A stretch of 64,000 bases of DNA from Effrenium voratum (GCA_963377175.1 CAUJNA010003298.1:62001-126000), one strand, 5' to 3'; positions 16,951-26,631 are shown, counted from the first letter of the stretch. A program made the numbers and translations. Notes: a model not told the origin generated them from the sequence alone.

Positions 16951-19900
16951 TGGCATCTCCCTCATAAAGGATAGAACCTTGGAGGAAATCATCGACATGT
17001 GTCAGGATAGGACCGCTAGCAGATCGATCGACCATCTGCCATCTATGGAGGCCTACGGCGGGTTTGGAGCATTTGCGGAGCACATGACCTCTGAGCTGAA
17101 GGTCGCAACCGTGCTTGACCAGTTCTTCCTGTGGAACAAGGTTGAGAGGCTCGCCACCCCCGGGGTGACCAACGTGGCCCACGACTACGGCATCACGGCA
17201 GGCGAGGGATATTGGATCGTACCCTCTCTCTCGTCCATCATTGATGCGGAGTCCCCGAATTGGAACCAATGGCAGCAGGGGAGCATTGAGAACAAGCTCT
17301 GGGCACACGGACTCAGCCAATTCTCCCTTTGGGCCTCCATCGCCCATGAAGAGGTGGTGAGTTCAGAGTCCGAGGACAAACTCGGGATTTGGACGTCGCT
17401 GATCTACAGCCAAGCGCTCGGGTACACCCCGTGGGCGCACTACGGCCAAGGAGTCTGGGCCCACCTTTCTTTCATGCTGCCTGTGGACGCTGCCGGCGGC
17501 GACAACCCCCGCGGGGATAAAACGCGGCGTCTCATGTTGGCTCGGGCACCCATATTTGCTCTCGCCATCAAGTTCTCCCATGACCTGGAGCTGATCACGG
17601 GTGGTGAGGGGTTCTCCACATGTTACGCAAATGGAGACGTTGAGTTGCAACGGTTCAACCCTTACATTGAGGTTAACCCCTGCTCTCCATCGCTCTCCTG
17701 GAGGAAACGCGCCTTCTTTCAGCCTAATGCCATCGGGGAGATTGGCGCGACCAAGCGCGAAATGGAGCGATTGGCTGCTCCTAGCACCCCTACGAAGACT
17801 GGTGGATTCAGCCCGGAGTTCGCCAGGCATCGCCTCGTCAGCAACACATACGCTGTGAAGGTGCAAGAGGCTGGGTCATCGATCCCATTTGCACTCGAAA
17901 ATGATTACCCGAAATATCCGGGTTACATCATGGAAGAGCATCTGGCGCCATCTACCATGTTTCTTGACATCGACAAGATGATCGGAATGTACAAACAAGA
18001 GTGGATCACGAACCCCGAGAGTGAGGTGCTCCCTAGCCTGAGCAGGCCCAAGACCTCTCATCTGACTACGTACGACCAGAACGCCCTCGAAAAAGAGTGG
18101 GTAGGTTGGGGAAACCAAATGTTCAGGAACGTCATCCTGACCGTGTTCCCGGAATTCGCCCTCACATGCATTGATTCTGACGTTCCGACTATACCGTCGG
18201 TGTTGAAGGGCCTCCTGCCTATGAGCACTACCGGAGTCACCGGTATCCTCGCCGCAATGGCAGCGGGTTGGGGGCCTCCCACATATTTGGAGGAGCCAAC
18301 GATTAAGGCCAATGCCCAGGTGCTTGTCTTCTACGACCTTTGCTTTGCGTCGCGCGGGAAGACCAAGAAGGGCTCGTACATCACGGCGGATGAATTCAGT
18401 GCTCAACTGGACACTCTCCGGTCCACTGACAGCGGGCCGCGCAAGGGATCCACCCCGAAGATCCAATTCCACTGCCCGTATGGGGAGAGTGGTTACCACA
18501 TCCCCATCGCCACCATGGTCGAAGAGGCCACACGGCTCACTCATGACCGCGAAAAAGCGGTTGGAAGGGGGGCCATGGAGTATGACACCTGCATCTTTGC
18601 GACCCGTCTCCATGACCTGGCCGATTGGGATGAGAAAAAGCAGGTGTCGGTCATCAAGAGCAACGCGCAAACCCTCATCCACACCACCCTGGAAAGGCTT
18701 GAGTCCGTGAGGAGGGCTGGATCGAATGTGGTGATCCTCATCTCGGTTGCGTCATGGCTTCAGCCCGCTCGTAATACCAACATGCTCGGCGTCATCACGA
18801 CGTTCATCAAGGCAGCGATGAAGAGGAACCTGATCGTGGTTCCTGCGGATTTCGCTTTCTGGGGCGACCACTGTGTCGGTAGTTCCGGCGCCCCCGCGAA
18901 CAAGTACAGAGCTGTGGTAGCGCTCCCAGCACTCGCCAGCGCGGCCGTGGACATCTCGTGGACGCTACACCGCGTCATGAGTACGACCAATGCTGCGAAA
19001 ACGTTGGGCGTGCTGTACAAGAAGACCATGTATCCACCCGACGAGGACGCGAAGGTGAAGGCGGAGAAGATTCTCCAGACCAAGGTCTGGGATGATTCGC
19101 TAACTTACTCCACCGCCCCGCCAGCGAAGATCGCCGGGGCAGATAGCTCTGGCCAATCGCTTGACGTGGAGATGACTGATGCGGCATCTAAGGTGACGCC
19201 CCCCGCACAGGCGGCGGCTCCCTCTGTGGCGAAGGCCCCTGCCCGTCAGGCCGAGCCCAAAGGCCCTACACCGAAGACGATGTCGCCACCGACGCGCCCT
19301 GTCTCGCCACCGAAAGCCTCGACCGCCAAGGCGAAGGGGCCCATTGACATTAGAAGTGTCCCCAAGGCCCCTGTCCCTACCGTGCCCGCGAAGGGTGGCA
19401 CGCCGGCTAAATCGCCGGATCCCGGCTCTACGGCTACCAAGGGTGCCCCTCCCGCTCGGGCGCCAAATATCCGCACTTCCGGGGGTAGTTCGCCGGTTCC
19501 CGAGCCTGCCGACCCACCAAAGGCCCCGCGTTGGGGGGGCCCTTTGCCCAAGTCTGTGCTGACTCCGCCCGGGAAGGACGAGAGCAACTTCCCGCGCCTC
19601 GCGACATCTGAGGCATCTCGCAAGGCTGCAGCGGCGGCCAAAAAGAAGGCTGAGGAGCTGAAGAAACCAGCGGGCAGTGAAAGGAAGGACGTTCCCGCGC
19701 TCCCGACCGTCGAAGAGAAGGATGATGACATGGATGTTGACGCCGAGATAGCATATTGGCGTGGCACGCCGGTAGAACCGGCCGCCCCCACCACTGCCCC
19801 CACTCCTACCCCTGGAGGTGCGCCGCCCGCGGCGCCAGTGACCAGGCCGGTCGATCTCAGAGGCAGTGGTGTGGAGAGCTTCGAAGACCTCATGAAGACC

Positions 19901-21196
19901 CTTGATCAGACGACTGATGATGTACCAGGCGTCGATCCCTATCCTGCTGCGTCAATGGAAGTAGGGGGGAGCACTGGATCGGGGGGGCTTCCGACAAAGG
20001 AGGATCTCTCGGAGTTCGACGAGGTGGACCCCGATGCCCGCACCTCCACCGGGGACACGGGGGTCTCCGTTGAGGGATATACCATCACCCCCGATGGCGA
20101 ATATTATGATCCCGACTCGCAGGAGACCTTTCAGACGCTTGAGGCATGGAAAGCTCAGCGGAGATCGTCCCGACACAGGGTCGTCCGGGCTAGCGCCACG
20201 GAGTCGAAGGACCCGGTGCACGGCGGACTTGAGGAACCCGATGAGCGGAATCCCAACTACTATGGAGACGACACGGAGCCGAAGAGAGGATCGATTTCCC
20301 TCGACGAAGCGTTCACCCGGCCCGACAGGTTCGTACTTCACCACATCGCTGCTCGAGAGAAAAATTTCGAGCCGATCGTGGCCAGCTACGCAAACAAGGC
20401 GAGGAACTCGGACCAGGTGACTAAAGAGCAGGGTGATCAATCGAGGACGCTGAACGCTGCCATCCCCAATGATCGCCATGGGCAACGTGAAATGGCCAAA
20501 CGCGCCACGCTGGTTGACTGGGCCCACGCATATGCAGACAAATGCACTGTGCATGGCCCCAGACAGCTCCAGTATGTCCACTTCGGAAAGGAGGCCACGG
20601 ATAGAACCGAGGCTGACGAGTGGACAAAGGTCATGGAAACGATCGTTCCCCCTGAGTACCCGCCGGAGATTCGTGATCAGATTGACTCCAAGTTCGTGAC
20701 CCGAAAGGGCGAGTCCGGCGACCACCACACCGGCATCTTCGGAAAAGCCAAGCAGCCGCTTGGGAATTCCAACTCGTATCCAAACAGGACACGGTGCGAT
20801 GCAATGGTGCACGACGGGACCCGACTCGGGATGGTCGATTCCAGGAACGGCGAGGTCATTCCCATGGATGACGTCTTTTGGACGGCAGAGTACATGAACG
20901 CCTATGACCTTAACTCCCAGCTCTCCGCGGTCCGTGCCGGCCTCGATATGGCTTTGGCGACCGCCTGGAGGATGGGGCACGTTCACCCGCACGTGGCCGG
21001 TGCCGTGGCTGGGTTGCAGAAGATCAGGACATTCTATGACTGCCTCCACGCCGCTCACCGCAAGACCCGGCTTGGTTCGCTGCCCTTTCACCAGATCGTT
21101 GGTGAGCTCGATCGGGTCGACGACCGAGGATTACAATTTATCTTGCCCCCAGGGGTTTTTGCAGCGGCGCTGAGCTGTTCGCCCAGAGGGCGATAG
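16922..21196 (+). CDS. Accessory protein A, main part, unknown giant protein
   Basis: 1,424 codons without interruption. Residues 1-745 look globular, 756-960 are Pro/Ala/Lys-rich and disordered, and about 960-1400 contain a second folded part that opens with an acidic segment (GYTITPDGEYYDPDSQETF). I do not recognise the family. One segment near residues 540-660 vaguely follows SGNH-hydrolase order (IFATRLHDL, a long helix TLERLESVRRAGSNVVILI, then WGDHC), but no GDS serine block is visible, so this is only a hint. There is no transmembrane helix or signal peptide of the kind expected for an envelope protein. Being open over 4 kb in a multi-copy element argues for selection on the product. 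The last few residues before 21196 may be out of frame. Confidence 0.65.
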   Translation: MFVPPEIVVDGISLIKDRTLEEIIDMCQDRTASRSIDHLPSMEAYGGFGAFAEHMTSELKVATVLDQFFLWNKVERLATPGVTNVAHDYGITAGEGYWIVPSLSSIIDAESPNWNQWQQGSIENKLWAHGLSQFSLWASIAHEEVVSSESEDKLGIWTSLIYSQALGYTPWAHYGQGVWAHLSFMLPVDAAGGDNPRGDKTRRLMLARAPIFALAIKFSHDLELITGGEGFSTCYANGDVELQRFNPYIEVNPCSPSLSWRKRAFFQPNAIGEIGATKREMERLAAPSTPTKTGGFSPEFARHRLVSNTYAVKVQEAGSSIPFALENDYPKYPGYIMEEHLAPSTMFLDIDKMIGMYKQEWITNPESEVLPSLSRPKTSHLTTYDQNALEKEWVGWGNQMFRNVILTVFPEFALTCIDSDVPTIPSVLKGLLPMSTTGVTGILAAMAAGWGPPTYLEEPTIKANAQVLVFYDLCFASRGKTKKGSYITADEFSAQLDTLRSTDSGPRKGSTPKIQFHCPYGESGYHIPIATMVEEATRLTHDREKAVGRGAMEYDTCIFATRLHDLADWDEKKQVSVIKSNAQTLIHTTLERLESVRRAGSNVVILISVASWLQPARNTNMLGVITTFIKAAMKRNLIVVPADFAFWGDHCVGSSGAPANKYRAVVALPALASAAVDISWTLHRVMSTTNAAKTLGVLYKKTMYPPDEDAKVKAEKILQTKVWDDSLTYSTAPPAKIAGADSSGQSLDVEMTDAASKVTPPAQAAAPSVAKAPARQAEPKGPTPKTMSPPTRPVSPPKASTAKAKGPIDIRSVPKAPVPTVPAKGGTPAKSPDPGSTATKGAPPARAPNIRTSGGSSPVPEPADPPKAPRWGGPLPKSVLTPPGKDESNFPRLATSEASRKAAAAAKKKAEELKKPAGSERKDVPALPTVEEKDDDMDVDAEIAYWRGTPVEPAAPTTAPTPTPGGAPPAAPVTRPVDLRGSGVESFEDLMKTLDQTTDDVPGVDPYPAASMEVGGSTGSGGLPTKEDLSEFDEVDPDARTSTGDTGVSVEGYTITPDGEYYDPDSQETFQTLEAWKAQRRSSRHRVVRASATESKDPVHGGLEEPDERNPNYYGDDTEPKRGSISLDEAFTRPDRFVLHHIAAREKNFEPIVASYANKARNSDQVTKEQGDQSRTLNAAIPNDRHGQREMAKRATLVDWAHAYADKCTVHGPRQLQYVHFGKEATDRTEADEWTKVMETIVPPEYPPEIRDQIDSKFVTRKGESGDHHTGIFGKAKQPLGNSNSYPNRTRCDAMVHDGTRLGMVDSRNGEVIPMDDVFWTAEYMNAYDLNSQLSAVRAGLDMALATAWRMGHVHPHVAGAVAGLQKIRTFYDCLHAAHRKTRLGSLPFHQIVGELDRVDDRGLQFILPPGVFAAALSCSPRGR

Positions 21197-21262
21197 CCAG
21201 CAGGTCGCGGGCTGCGGCGGCGAGCTTGTGTTGTCTCCTTTCGTCAAAGCAAAAAGCGAGGT

Positions 21263-24200
21263 GTGAGTTGCATGCTTGCATGGCGAACCACCGCGCTCAG
21301 AGGGGAGTACCCGGACTGCCTGGCGCAATCGGTCGCGCAGGTCTTCCGATCCATGTGCGGCCCTTTGGCCATGTCTGGATCGCGTGAGGATCGGGCGGTT
21401 ATCATTCGCAGAGATGAGTCCGCCTTCACCCGTGGTGACAAAATCATGGGCATCCCCTGGCCGGCTTATCGACGTCCTACAGCACGTGAGATCAAGGAGG
21501 CCAGGGAGAAGGCGGAGAAAGAAGGTCACAATGCCGGTGAGGACGTCGACATGAATGAACCCCGGGACAAACCGGTGGTGACTGGAGAGGAGGCAACGGG
21601 AACAACCGCCACGGGGGCCTCCGACCACAAGAAAGACGGCCCTGTTCCGCCTGCTACTCAAGCCCCTGACGCCCCTGCCAAGCCCGCCCATCCTCCTGCG
21701 GATGCGCTCCCTAGCCAGGTCGAGGCGAGGAGCACTCTGCTGGGCGTTCATGACACTGCGGGGCCATTCGCCGCGCCCAGGGACCTGCATACCGGTCAGT
21801 TCAAAAACGTCGACTGCACGGAGGAGGAGAGGGCCATGCTGCCCACGACCATCGGCTCGCAGTTCGAGGCGGAGCGTGCTCTGGCCGAGCTGAGGACCGT
21901 GAGTCGCGTCGTCGGTGACCCGCGTGATTCCGAGGAGTACACGTATTGGGAGACATCTTCGCATGACACTCTCGCCTACGCCTTTTACAGCGTGCCGGAT
22001 CAGTACAGGAATGTCCCAGCAGTGAAGTCCGCCTCGCGCATTTTCGACCAGATTCCTGACGGCCAGCTCGTGCGACCGGACAAACCGGAGCCTGCTGTTG
22101 TCCGCCTCAGCGCGGTGAAGGGCACTGAAGACACCCGGAGAAACCTCGAGAGGCTGAAGGAGGAGTCCATCAAGAAAAATGTGGTCATCCTCGGCGCCAG
22201 GAGAGGCGAAGATATCGCCCCCAGGATCGGAAACACGATCACTACTCTGTGCGCCAAGATCGGGGATATTGCCCGATTCCTGGAGATGGGAGTGAGATCC
22301 AGAGCAGGACCTATCCTCCCGACCAGGAGTGACCCTGACCTGATGATCCAGGCCATTGTTCCCGCACCCGAGGAGCTTCTGGACTACTTCGCCGACGAGA
22401 TCCGTCAGAAGGTGAAGGGTAGGACGGGCGCCTCTTCGCACTACTACAGGAGAGCATGCGCGGAAATACGCGACGCGCTCCGTGGAACAGCTGTGCAGCC
22501 TGGAAATGCAGGTGCAGTCAAGGACCCAGAATTGGAGGCCTCGTCTGCCAGCGGGCAAGGGAACGTCACTTCGGTGATACAACTGAAGAAGTTCCTGAGC
22601 CACTACTTCGGGACCAGCGTCGAGTCTGAGGATGCCTTTTCATCGTACCTCCTGTCTTCCTTCCTCGAAGACGGGGTGGGAATGTTCGAGATCATCATCA
22701 CCGTCATTCGTGACAAGGAGCGTCGATTGCTGCCTGGTTCCGCCCGCATAGCGGCGGTAAGGTCGCTTGAGATCGGATCCGACACTGATTACCGAGCATT
22801 TCGTGAACGATACCAATACATGCTCTACGAGAGCCCTGTTTGTCTTCCTATCACATCTAAGGTGGTTCCCAAGACACTCTACAAGGTGGTGCCTCTCCGG
22901 ATGTATCGGCTCTACGTAGAACGTGGGGCGATCATTCGGGGTGGGCGAGCTCTGATCGAGCTCCTTCCCTCTAGGCCGGATGAATATCAATCCCTCCGCG
23001 ATCACGGAGAATGCCCCAACGACACTGTCGACCGCATCACCGACAGCAATGTGACGGAGCTGCACACCTCGGGTCGACGCCAAAGGAGCGATCCCCGATA
23101 TGTGGTCATGGCTATCGATGCACGTTTCTTCTCCATGGAAAATGGGGGCATGCATATTACTCGTCAGGGTACCTTTGCATCGCGCGAGAACATCGCGATC
23201 GGGTACTGGAGATGCGTCTACTTCAAGGAGGACTGCTCCATCATTTACCTGAGGCCTTGGTGCTATCCGCCCAACTTCCTCAACTCCGTGAGTGAGAACC
23301 CGAGGAAGTGTCGGGACGAGATGGAGAAGTATCACCAGATCACCAAGGCGGAGCATGTCCGCGAGGTGGTGTCCGTTCCATGCCATAGGTGCATGACGGC
23401 CCACCCGATCGGCGCTCACCTGTGCACCGCCTGCTACCTTCCCATCTTCTATGAGGGCGTCCTGCCCACCGGAGACACGAACGGCGGCCCTCGCACGATA
23501 GCGAGCACCGACGGGGTGATTCCTCCCTGGCTGGCAAAATACGAGGGCGTCGTCCCCGCTCTGTGGAACAACGCAGACGCCAACGCCATCGGAATGGCCC
23601 TCTACTCACAGAGTCCCGCCGTTGATGCCCGGTCCTTGTTGATGTCTGGGATGCGGCCTCCTAAGTACCTCGACAAAGAGGACGTGGATGGCATTTTCCG
23701 GAAACTTCACGACTCGCTCCGAGACGAAGTTCTTGACGGCAAGAACCGTGACACTGTCGACCACAACGTGGAAGAGTGGGTCGCAAAGGCGATCTTGGTA
23801 AGGGGTCTTGCCTTCAACGGGAGCTCCGTCCCCGACTTCTTCGAAGAATATGAGGGATATGCGGCTGAGTGGGGCAGACGCCTAACCACCGCAAACTTCA
23901 ACGCCAACCGCTGCGGCTTTTACACGTCCTACTACATGGTTGAGGCCCATATCATTGGGCTGAGATCAGGGCACCTTTCTCCGATACTCCCCAACGATGT
24001 GTCCGGGGAGGGGTTCAAGGCCCAGGTGGGGCTGCTCGCACAACACTGTGGGATAATGCAGGCCATGCGGAGGAAGGCCGGATTCGATCCCGCCGCGCGT
24101 CTCAAACAAGCTATGGACGCGATACGGGAAGGCATTAAGAAGGGATACGTCTACACGCTCAACGACCTCAGCAGTATGGATGATCTGATCTACCGGACGT

Positions 24201-25597
24201 CCACCGTTGCCTACGACACATGCCTGGCCGACCGTCCTCAGACCCAGGACGACATCAAACAGGAGCTGGCCGATCCTGTACCAAGGAAATACCGCTTCCG
24301 ACCCCGCGATCGCCATCGACCCGGAATTCGCCTTACACCAGGCCCCGGCGTGAAAGACGAAGACGAGCCCGACTTTGCTGGATCAGCGGAGGATGAGCTA
24401 GGATCGGATGGATCTTCACACAAAGATGACGACAAGCCTGACGACCTTGACGAGCCCATGGGCGACGACGAGGAGGAAATCCCTCCCCCTCCGCCACCGC
24501 CCCCGGCTCCTCCTGCGCCGCCTGTCCCGGTAGAACCGGAGACTCCCGTGGTGTCACACACAGGCGTCGGTTCTGGCGAAGCTGTGCCAACTCCTCCTCC
24601 TCCTCCCCCCGCTCCCATTGCTGCAGGCATTACGACGGCTGGGGATCCGTTTGAGGAAGAGGACATGGCCGTCAATACTCGTGTCCCTGACACCGAATCC
24701 GAGCTGGAGGGTGACACCGACCAACCCAAGGCCAGGAGGACATCTCGTGGTCGGGTCCCTGCGCCCGAGAAAGGGCAGGGGGGCGTTCATGTCCCGCCTG
24801 GCGGGCAACCCAGCTCTAAGAGCATGGCCCAGCCTGCCCGTCCATCCCCGGTCCCCGCGAGAAGCGATGCGGAAGGGGGGGAGAGAAGGGGCAGAACCAA
24901 GGGTTTCTACACCCAGAAGGATCCCTTTACCGGCGAGGACGCGATTCCCCAGGTTCGTCTTCGTTCGGGCGGTCCCGGAACTCCCGCGTCCCCACCACGG
25001 GATGCCACTGGTTCCTTGGGCGGCCGTGGCAGCTATGACCCACGCGATGACGACGACGAAGAATGGGAGCTTCCCCCGGGCGTGCCTCGGACCACTCGTG
25101 CGGCCAATGAGTCACGGCCCCACCGAGATGACGATCGATCAAGGACCGCGCTTGGGGCCCGCGAGGATCGTCGCGGCCCTAAGGGTGAGGGGAAGGGTCG
25201 AGGAAAACATCGACCTGGCAAAGGTGGACGCGAGGATCCTGGCCCGCCCCGACAAAGGGATGATCGTGGCAGGGATACCCGCGGGGGCCGACGCGATGAT
25301 CGCCGACCTCCTCCACGTCATGAAGAGCCCCCCGAGAGGCGCGGTCCGGGGCGAGATGAGCGCCGCGGACGTGATGGCCCGACTGAAGACCGTCGTGATC
25401 GCCACCGGGACCGTCGCAGGGATGACCGACGTCACCAATCGGATCCCCCTCCGCCTCGCCGACCTCCGGCTGGCGACCACAGTAGGGGTGCTGGTGAGGA
25501 TCGCCGTCGGGATGGAGGAGGCGATCGAGGTGACCGCGGTGGACGCCGAAGAGACGACGCGCCCAGAGACCGGGAAGAACCCGGTTCAGGGTGGTAG
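21263..25597 (+). CDS. Accessory protein B, unknown giant protein with possible Tpt1/KptA-like segment
   Basis: 1,444 codons; the nominal ATG lies 66 nt after frame A closes and in the same register, and the true N-terminus is uncertain because another frame carries plausible protein across the junction (about 21180-21380). Residues 60-170 are low complexity, and 190-1010 look folded. Residues about 530-660 resemble RNA 2'-phosphotransferase (LPITSKV; LYKVVP...YVERGAI; YVVMAIDARFFSMENGG), but the His of the family's LYHGT word is replaced. A zinc site follows, C707-x2-C710-x10-C721-x2-C724. Residues 1015-1130 are acidic with polyproline, and the last 170 residues are Arg/Asp/Gly-rich, resembling an RNA-binding tail. 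No known family can be assigned to the whole protein. Confidence 0.65.
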   Translation: MSCMLAWRTTALRGEYPDCLAQSVAQVFRSMCGPLAMSGSREDRAVIIRRDESAFTRGDKIMGIPWPAYRRPTAREIKEAREKAEKEGHNAGEDVDMNEPRDKPVVTGEEATGTTATGASDHKKDGPVPPATQAPDAPAKPAHPPADALPSQVEARSTLLGVHDTAGPFAAPRDLHTGQFKNVDCTEEERAMLPTTIGSQFEAERALAELRTVSRVVGDPRDSEEYTYWETSSHDTLAYAFYSVPDQYRNVPAVKSASRIFDQIPDGQLVRPDKPEPAVVRLSAVKGTEDTRRNLERLKEESIKKNVVILGARRGEDIAPRIGNTITTLCAKIGDIARFLEMGVRSRAGPILPTRSDPDLMIQAIVPAPEELLDYFADEIRQKVKGRTGASSHYYRRACAEIRDALRGTAVQPGNAGAVKDPELEASSASGQGNVTSVIQLKKFLSHYFGTSVESEDAFSSYLLSSFLEDGVGMFEIIITVIRDKERRLLPGSARIAAVRSLEIGSDTDYRAFRERYQYMLYESPVCLPITSKVVPKTLYKVVPLRMYRLYVERGAIIRGGRALIELLPSRPDEYQSLRDHGECPNDTVDRITDSNVTELHTSGRRQRSDPRYVVMAIDARFFSMENGGMHITRQGTFASRENIAIGYWRCVYFKEDCSIIYLRPWCYPPNFLNSVSENPRKCRDEMEKYHQITKAEHVREVVSVPCHRCMTAHPIGAHLCTACYLPIFYEGVLPTGDTNGGPRTIASTDGVIPPWLAKYEGVVPALWNNADANAIGMALYSQSPAVDARSLLMSGMRPPKYLDKEDVDGIFRKLHDSLRDEVLDGKNRDTVDHNVEEWVAKAILVRGLAFNGSSVPDFFEEYEGYAAEWGRRLTTANFNANRCGFYTSYYMVEAHIIGLRSGHLSPILPNDVSGEGFKAQVGLLAQHCGIMQAMRRKAGFDPAARLKQAMDAIREGIKKGYVYTLNDLSSMDDLIYRTSTVAYDTCLADRPQTQDDIKQELADPVPRKYRFRPRDRHRPGIRLTPGPGVKDEDEPDFAGSAEDELGSDGSSHKDDDKPDDLDEPMGDDEEEIPPPPPPPPAPPAPPVPVEPETPVVSHTGVGSGEAVPTPPPPPPAPIAAGITTAGDPFEEEDMAVNTRVPDTESELEGDTDQPKARRTSRGRVPAPEKGQGGVHVPPGGQPSSKSMAQPARPSPVPARSDAEGGERRGRTKGFYTQKDPFTGEDAIPQVRLRSGGPGTPASPPRDATGSLGGRGSYDPRDDDDEEWELPPGVPRTTRAANESRPHRDDDRSRTALGAREDRRGPKGEGKGRGKHRPGKGGREDPGPPRQRDDRGRDTRGGRRDDRRPPPRHEEPPERRGPGRDERRGRDGPTEDRRDRHRDRRRDDRRHQSDPPPPRRPPAGDHSRGAGEDRRRDGGGDRGDRGGRRRDDAPRDREEPGSGW

Positions 25598-26221
25598 GCA
25601 GGTACCGCAACCAGCATCCGCCTTAGAAGGGCGGGGATGGCACGTGTGTCGCCGAAAAGCGCGACCGTGCCGATCCTCCTCTCGCCCATGCGGCACTGCT
25701 GGGGGTGATGGTCTCCATTGCCCTGTACCGCTGATCCGGCGTTGGTCGTGGCCCTCCCGCACCGCTGCCGTGCGCGCTGGAGACGGTTCCCCTGGCGATC
25801 CTGTGTGAGGCTGTGACCGCACTAGAAGTGCCGGGCCGGCCGTAGCCGGATATTTTCACACCAATTTCGGAACGTCCTTTTCCTATTTCCTCCCAACTCG
25901 ACTACTCCTCCAACCACTTCACGGCGTGCAGTGAGGCGCGGTGATCCAGATAGGGTCCCCCTCCGCATGTTGTTGTCCCATGACAATGCATGAACGGCAC
26001 GAGAGGAATCTTCGTCTGGTTCCTCCAATATGTCCTTGTTCACTCATGTGGTCCACTCGTCAAATAATCCTGTCGCCCCGCTAATTCGGGGTGGTGGCGG
26101 GATTTTAACTGGGGCCCAGGTGCTGCCGTTTGGCTCACCTCTGAGTTGACACCGGCATTTTTGGTTGGTCCCTTTCGTCGTGAACTCAACTGTCTCGCAT
26201 CCTTTCTCTCGTCCAGATATC
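25598..26221 (+). other. 3' untranslated region of the retrotransposon
   Basis: About 620 nt between the last stop and the polypurine tract. A +1-frame opening from 24618 runs to 25808, but it shadows the Arg/Asp-rich tail of protein B. No hairpin or gene is convincing; at 26126 there is a near-match (GTTTGGCTCA) to the leader-like word of the LTR. Confidence 0.5.
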
Positions 26222-26233
26222 GGATGAGGGGGG
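26222..26233 (+). promoter_or_regulatory. Polypurine tract for plus-strand priming
   Basis: GGATGAGGGGGG directly abuts the TG of the 3' LTR; the last eight bases are pure purine. The position is exactly that of a retroelement polypurine tract. Confidence 0.8.
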
Positions 26234-26631
26234 TGTGTTTTGTTCACGTGTTGTTTCTTCATATGGCAAAACGGCCGAATGGCCGTTTGGCTCAAGTTTT
26301 CAACCCCCCGTCAGTTCAGCTCTGGCCCACGTGCGGACGCCATACAACGGCAGCCGCCCACATCACCGGGAAAAGGTCTCGGTGCTGGGGGCAGCTGGTT
26401 GTGGGAGGTATCCGGTGGTGCGGCAGGGTTTGCTGGGCTTGGTTGAGTACTTATACTTCTTCAACTTGATTCCCAACTTCCCCAAACTTCTCTTTACCAA
26501 CCGTCACTTCCTCAACCCGGTCATCATCCACAGCTTCACCCGAGTTGTGATTCCGGGTGCTTTGGGTACATTGTGATCTTCTTTGTACTCATTTGCTTCC
26601 CTGGGCTACTTCGTGTTCGCCCAAAACCGCA
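26234..26631 (+). repeat. 3' long terminal repeat
   Basis: 398 bp, matching the 5' LTR except for one substitution and one missing base. It ends CGCA, followed by the CTAAG target duplication. Confidence 0.95.

Larger units (their letters stand above)
2691..26631 (+). mobile_element. Giant complete Ty1/copia LTR retrotransposon (23.9 kb)
   Basis: Two near-identical LTRs (TG...CA), matching CTAAG target duplications, a tRNA-like primer site after the left LTR and a polypurine tract before the right LTR define a full-length element. Protease and integrase lie before reverse transcriptase and RNase H, which is the copia order. Unusual features are the total length, the 5-kb gag with CCCH fingers, a methyltransferase-like domain and a complete dUTPase inside pol, and about 9.5 kb of plus-strand coding sequence downstream of pol. 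The near-identity of the LTRs implies a recent insertion. Several single-base frame changes interrupt gag, pol and the accessory region; whether they are mutations, consensus errors or programmed frameshifts cannot be decided from one copy. Confidence 0.95.

Noticed and set aside
16171..21196. Envelope glycoprotein, which would make the element retrovirus-like
   Set aside because: No signal peptide, no membrane-spanning segment and no cleavage-site pattern seen.
16922..21196. Firm SGNH-hydrolase assignment for accessory protein A
   Set aside because: Only the later blocks resemble the family; no GDS serine motif was found, so it was kept as a hint in the feature text.
21131..22603. Minus-strand 490-codon open frame
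   Set aside because: Lies opposite accessory protein B, has the Arg/Leu/Gly/His bias of antisense GC-rich codons, and shows no domain. The same applies to minus-strand frames at 19952-21091, 13041-13754, 19246-19893 and 17876-18682.
24618..25808. 396-codon plus-strand frame overlapping protein B
   Set aside because: It is the +1 shadow of the Arg/Asp/Gly-rich tail; its composition follows from that of the real frame. The part beyond 25597 has no protein-like features.
2691..26631. Two nested retrotransposons explaining the large size
   Set aside because: Only one pair of LTRs and one reverse transcriptase are present, and no internal LTR-like repeat or target duplication was found around 15.6-26.2 kb.
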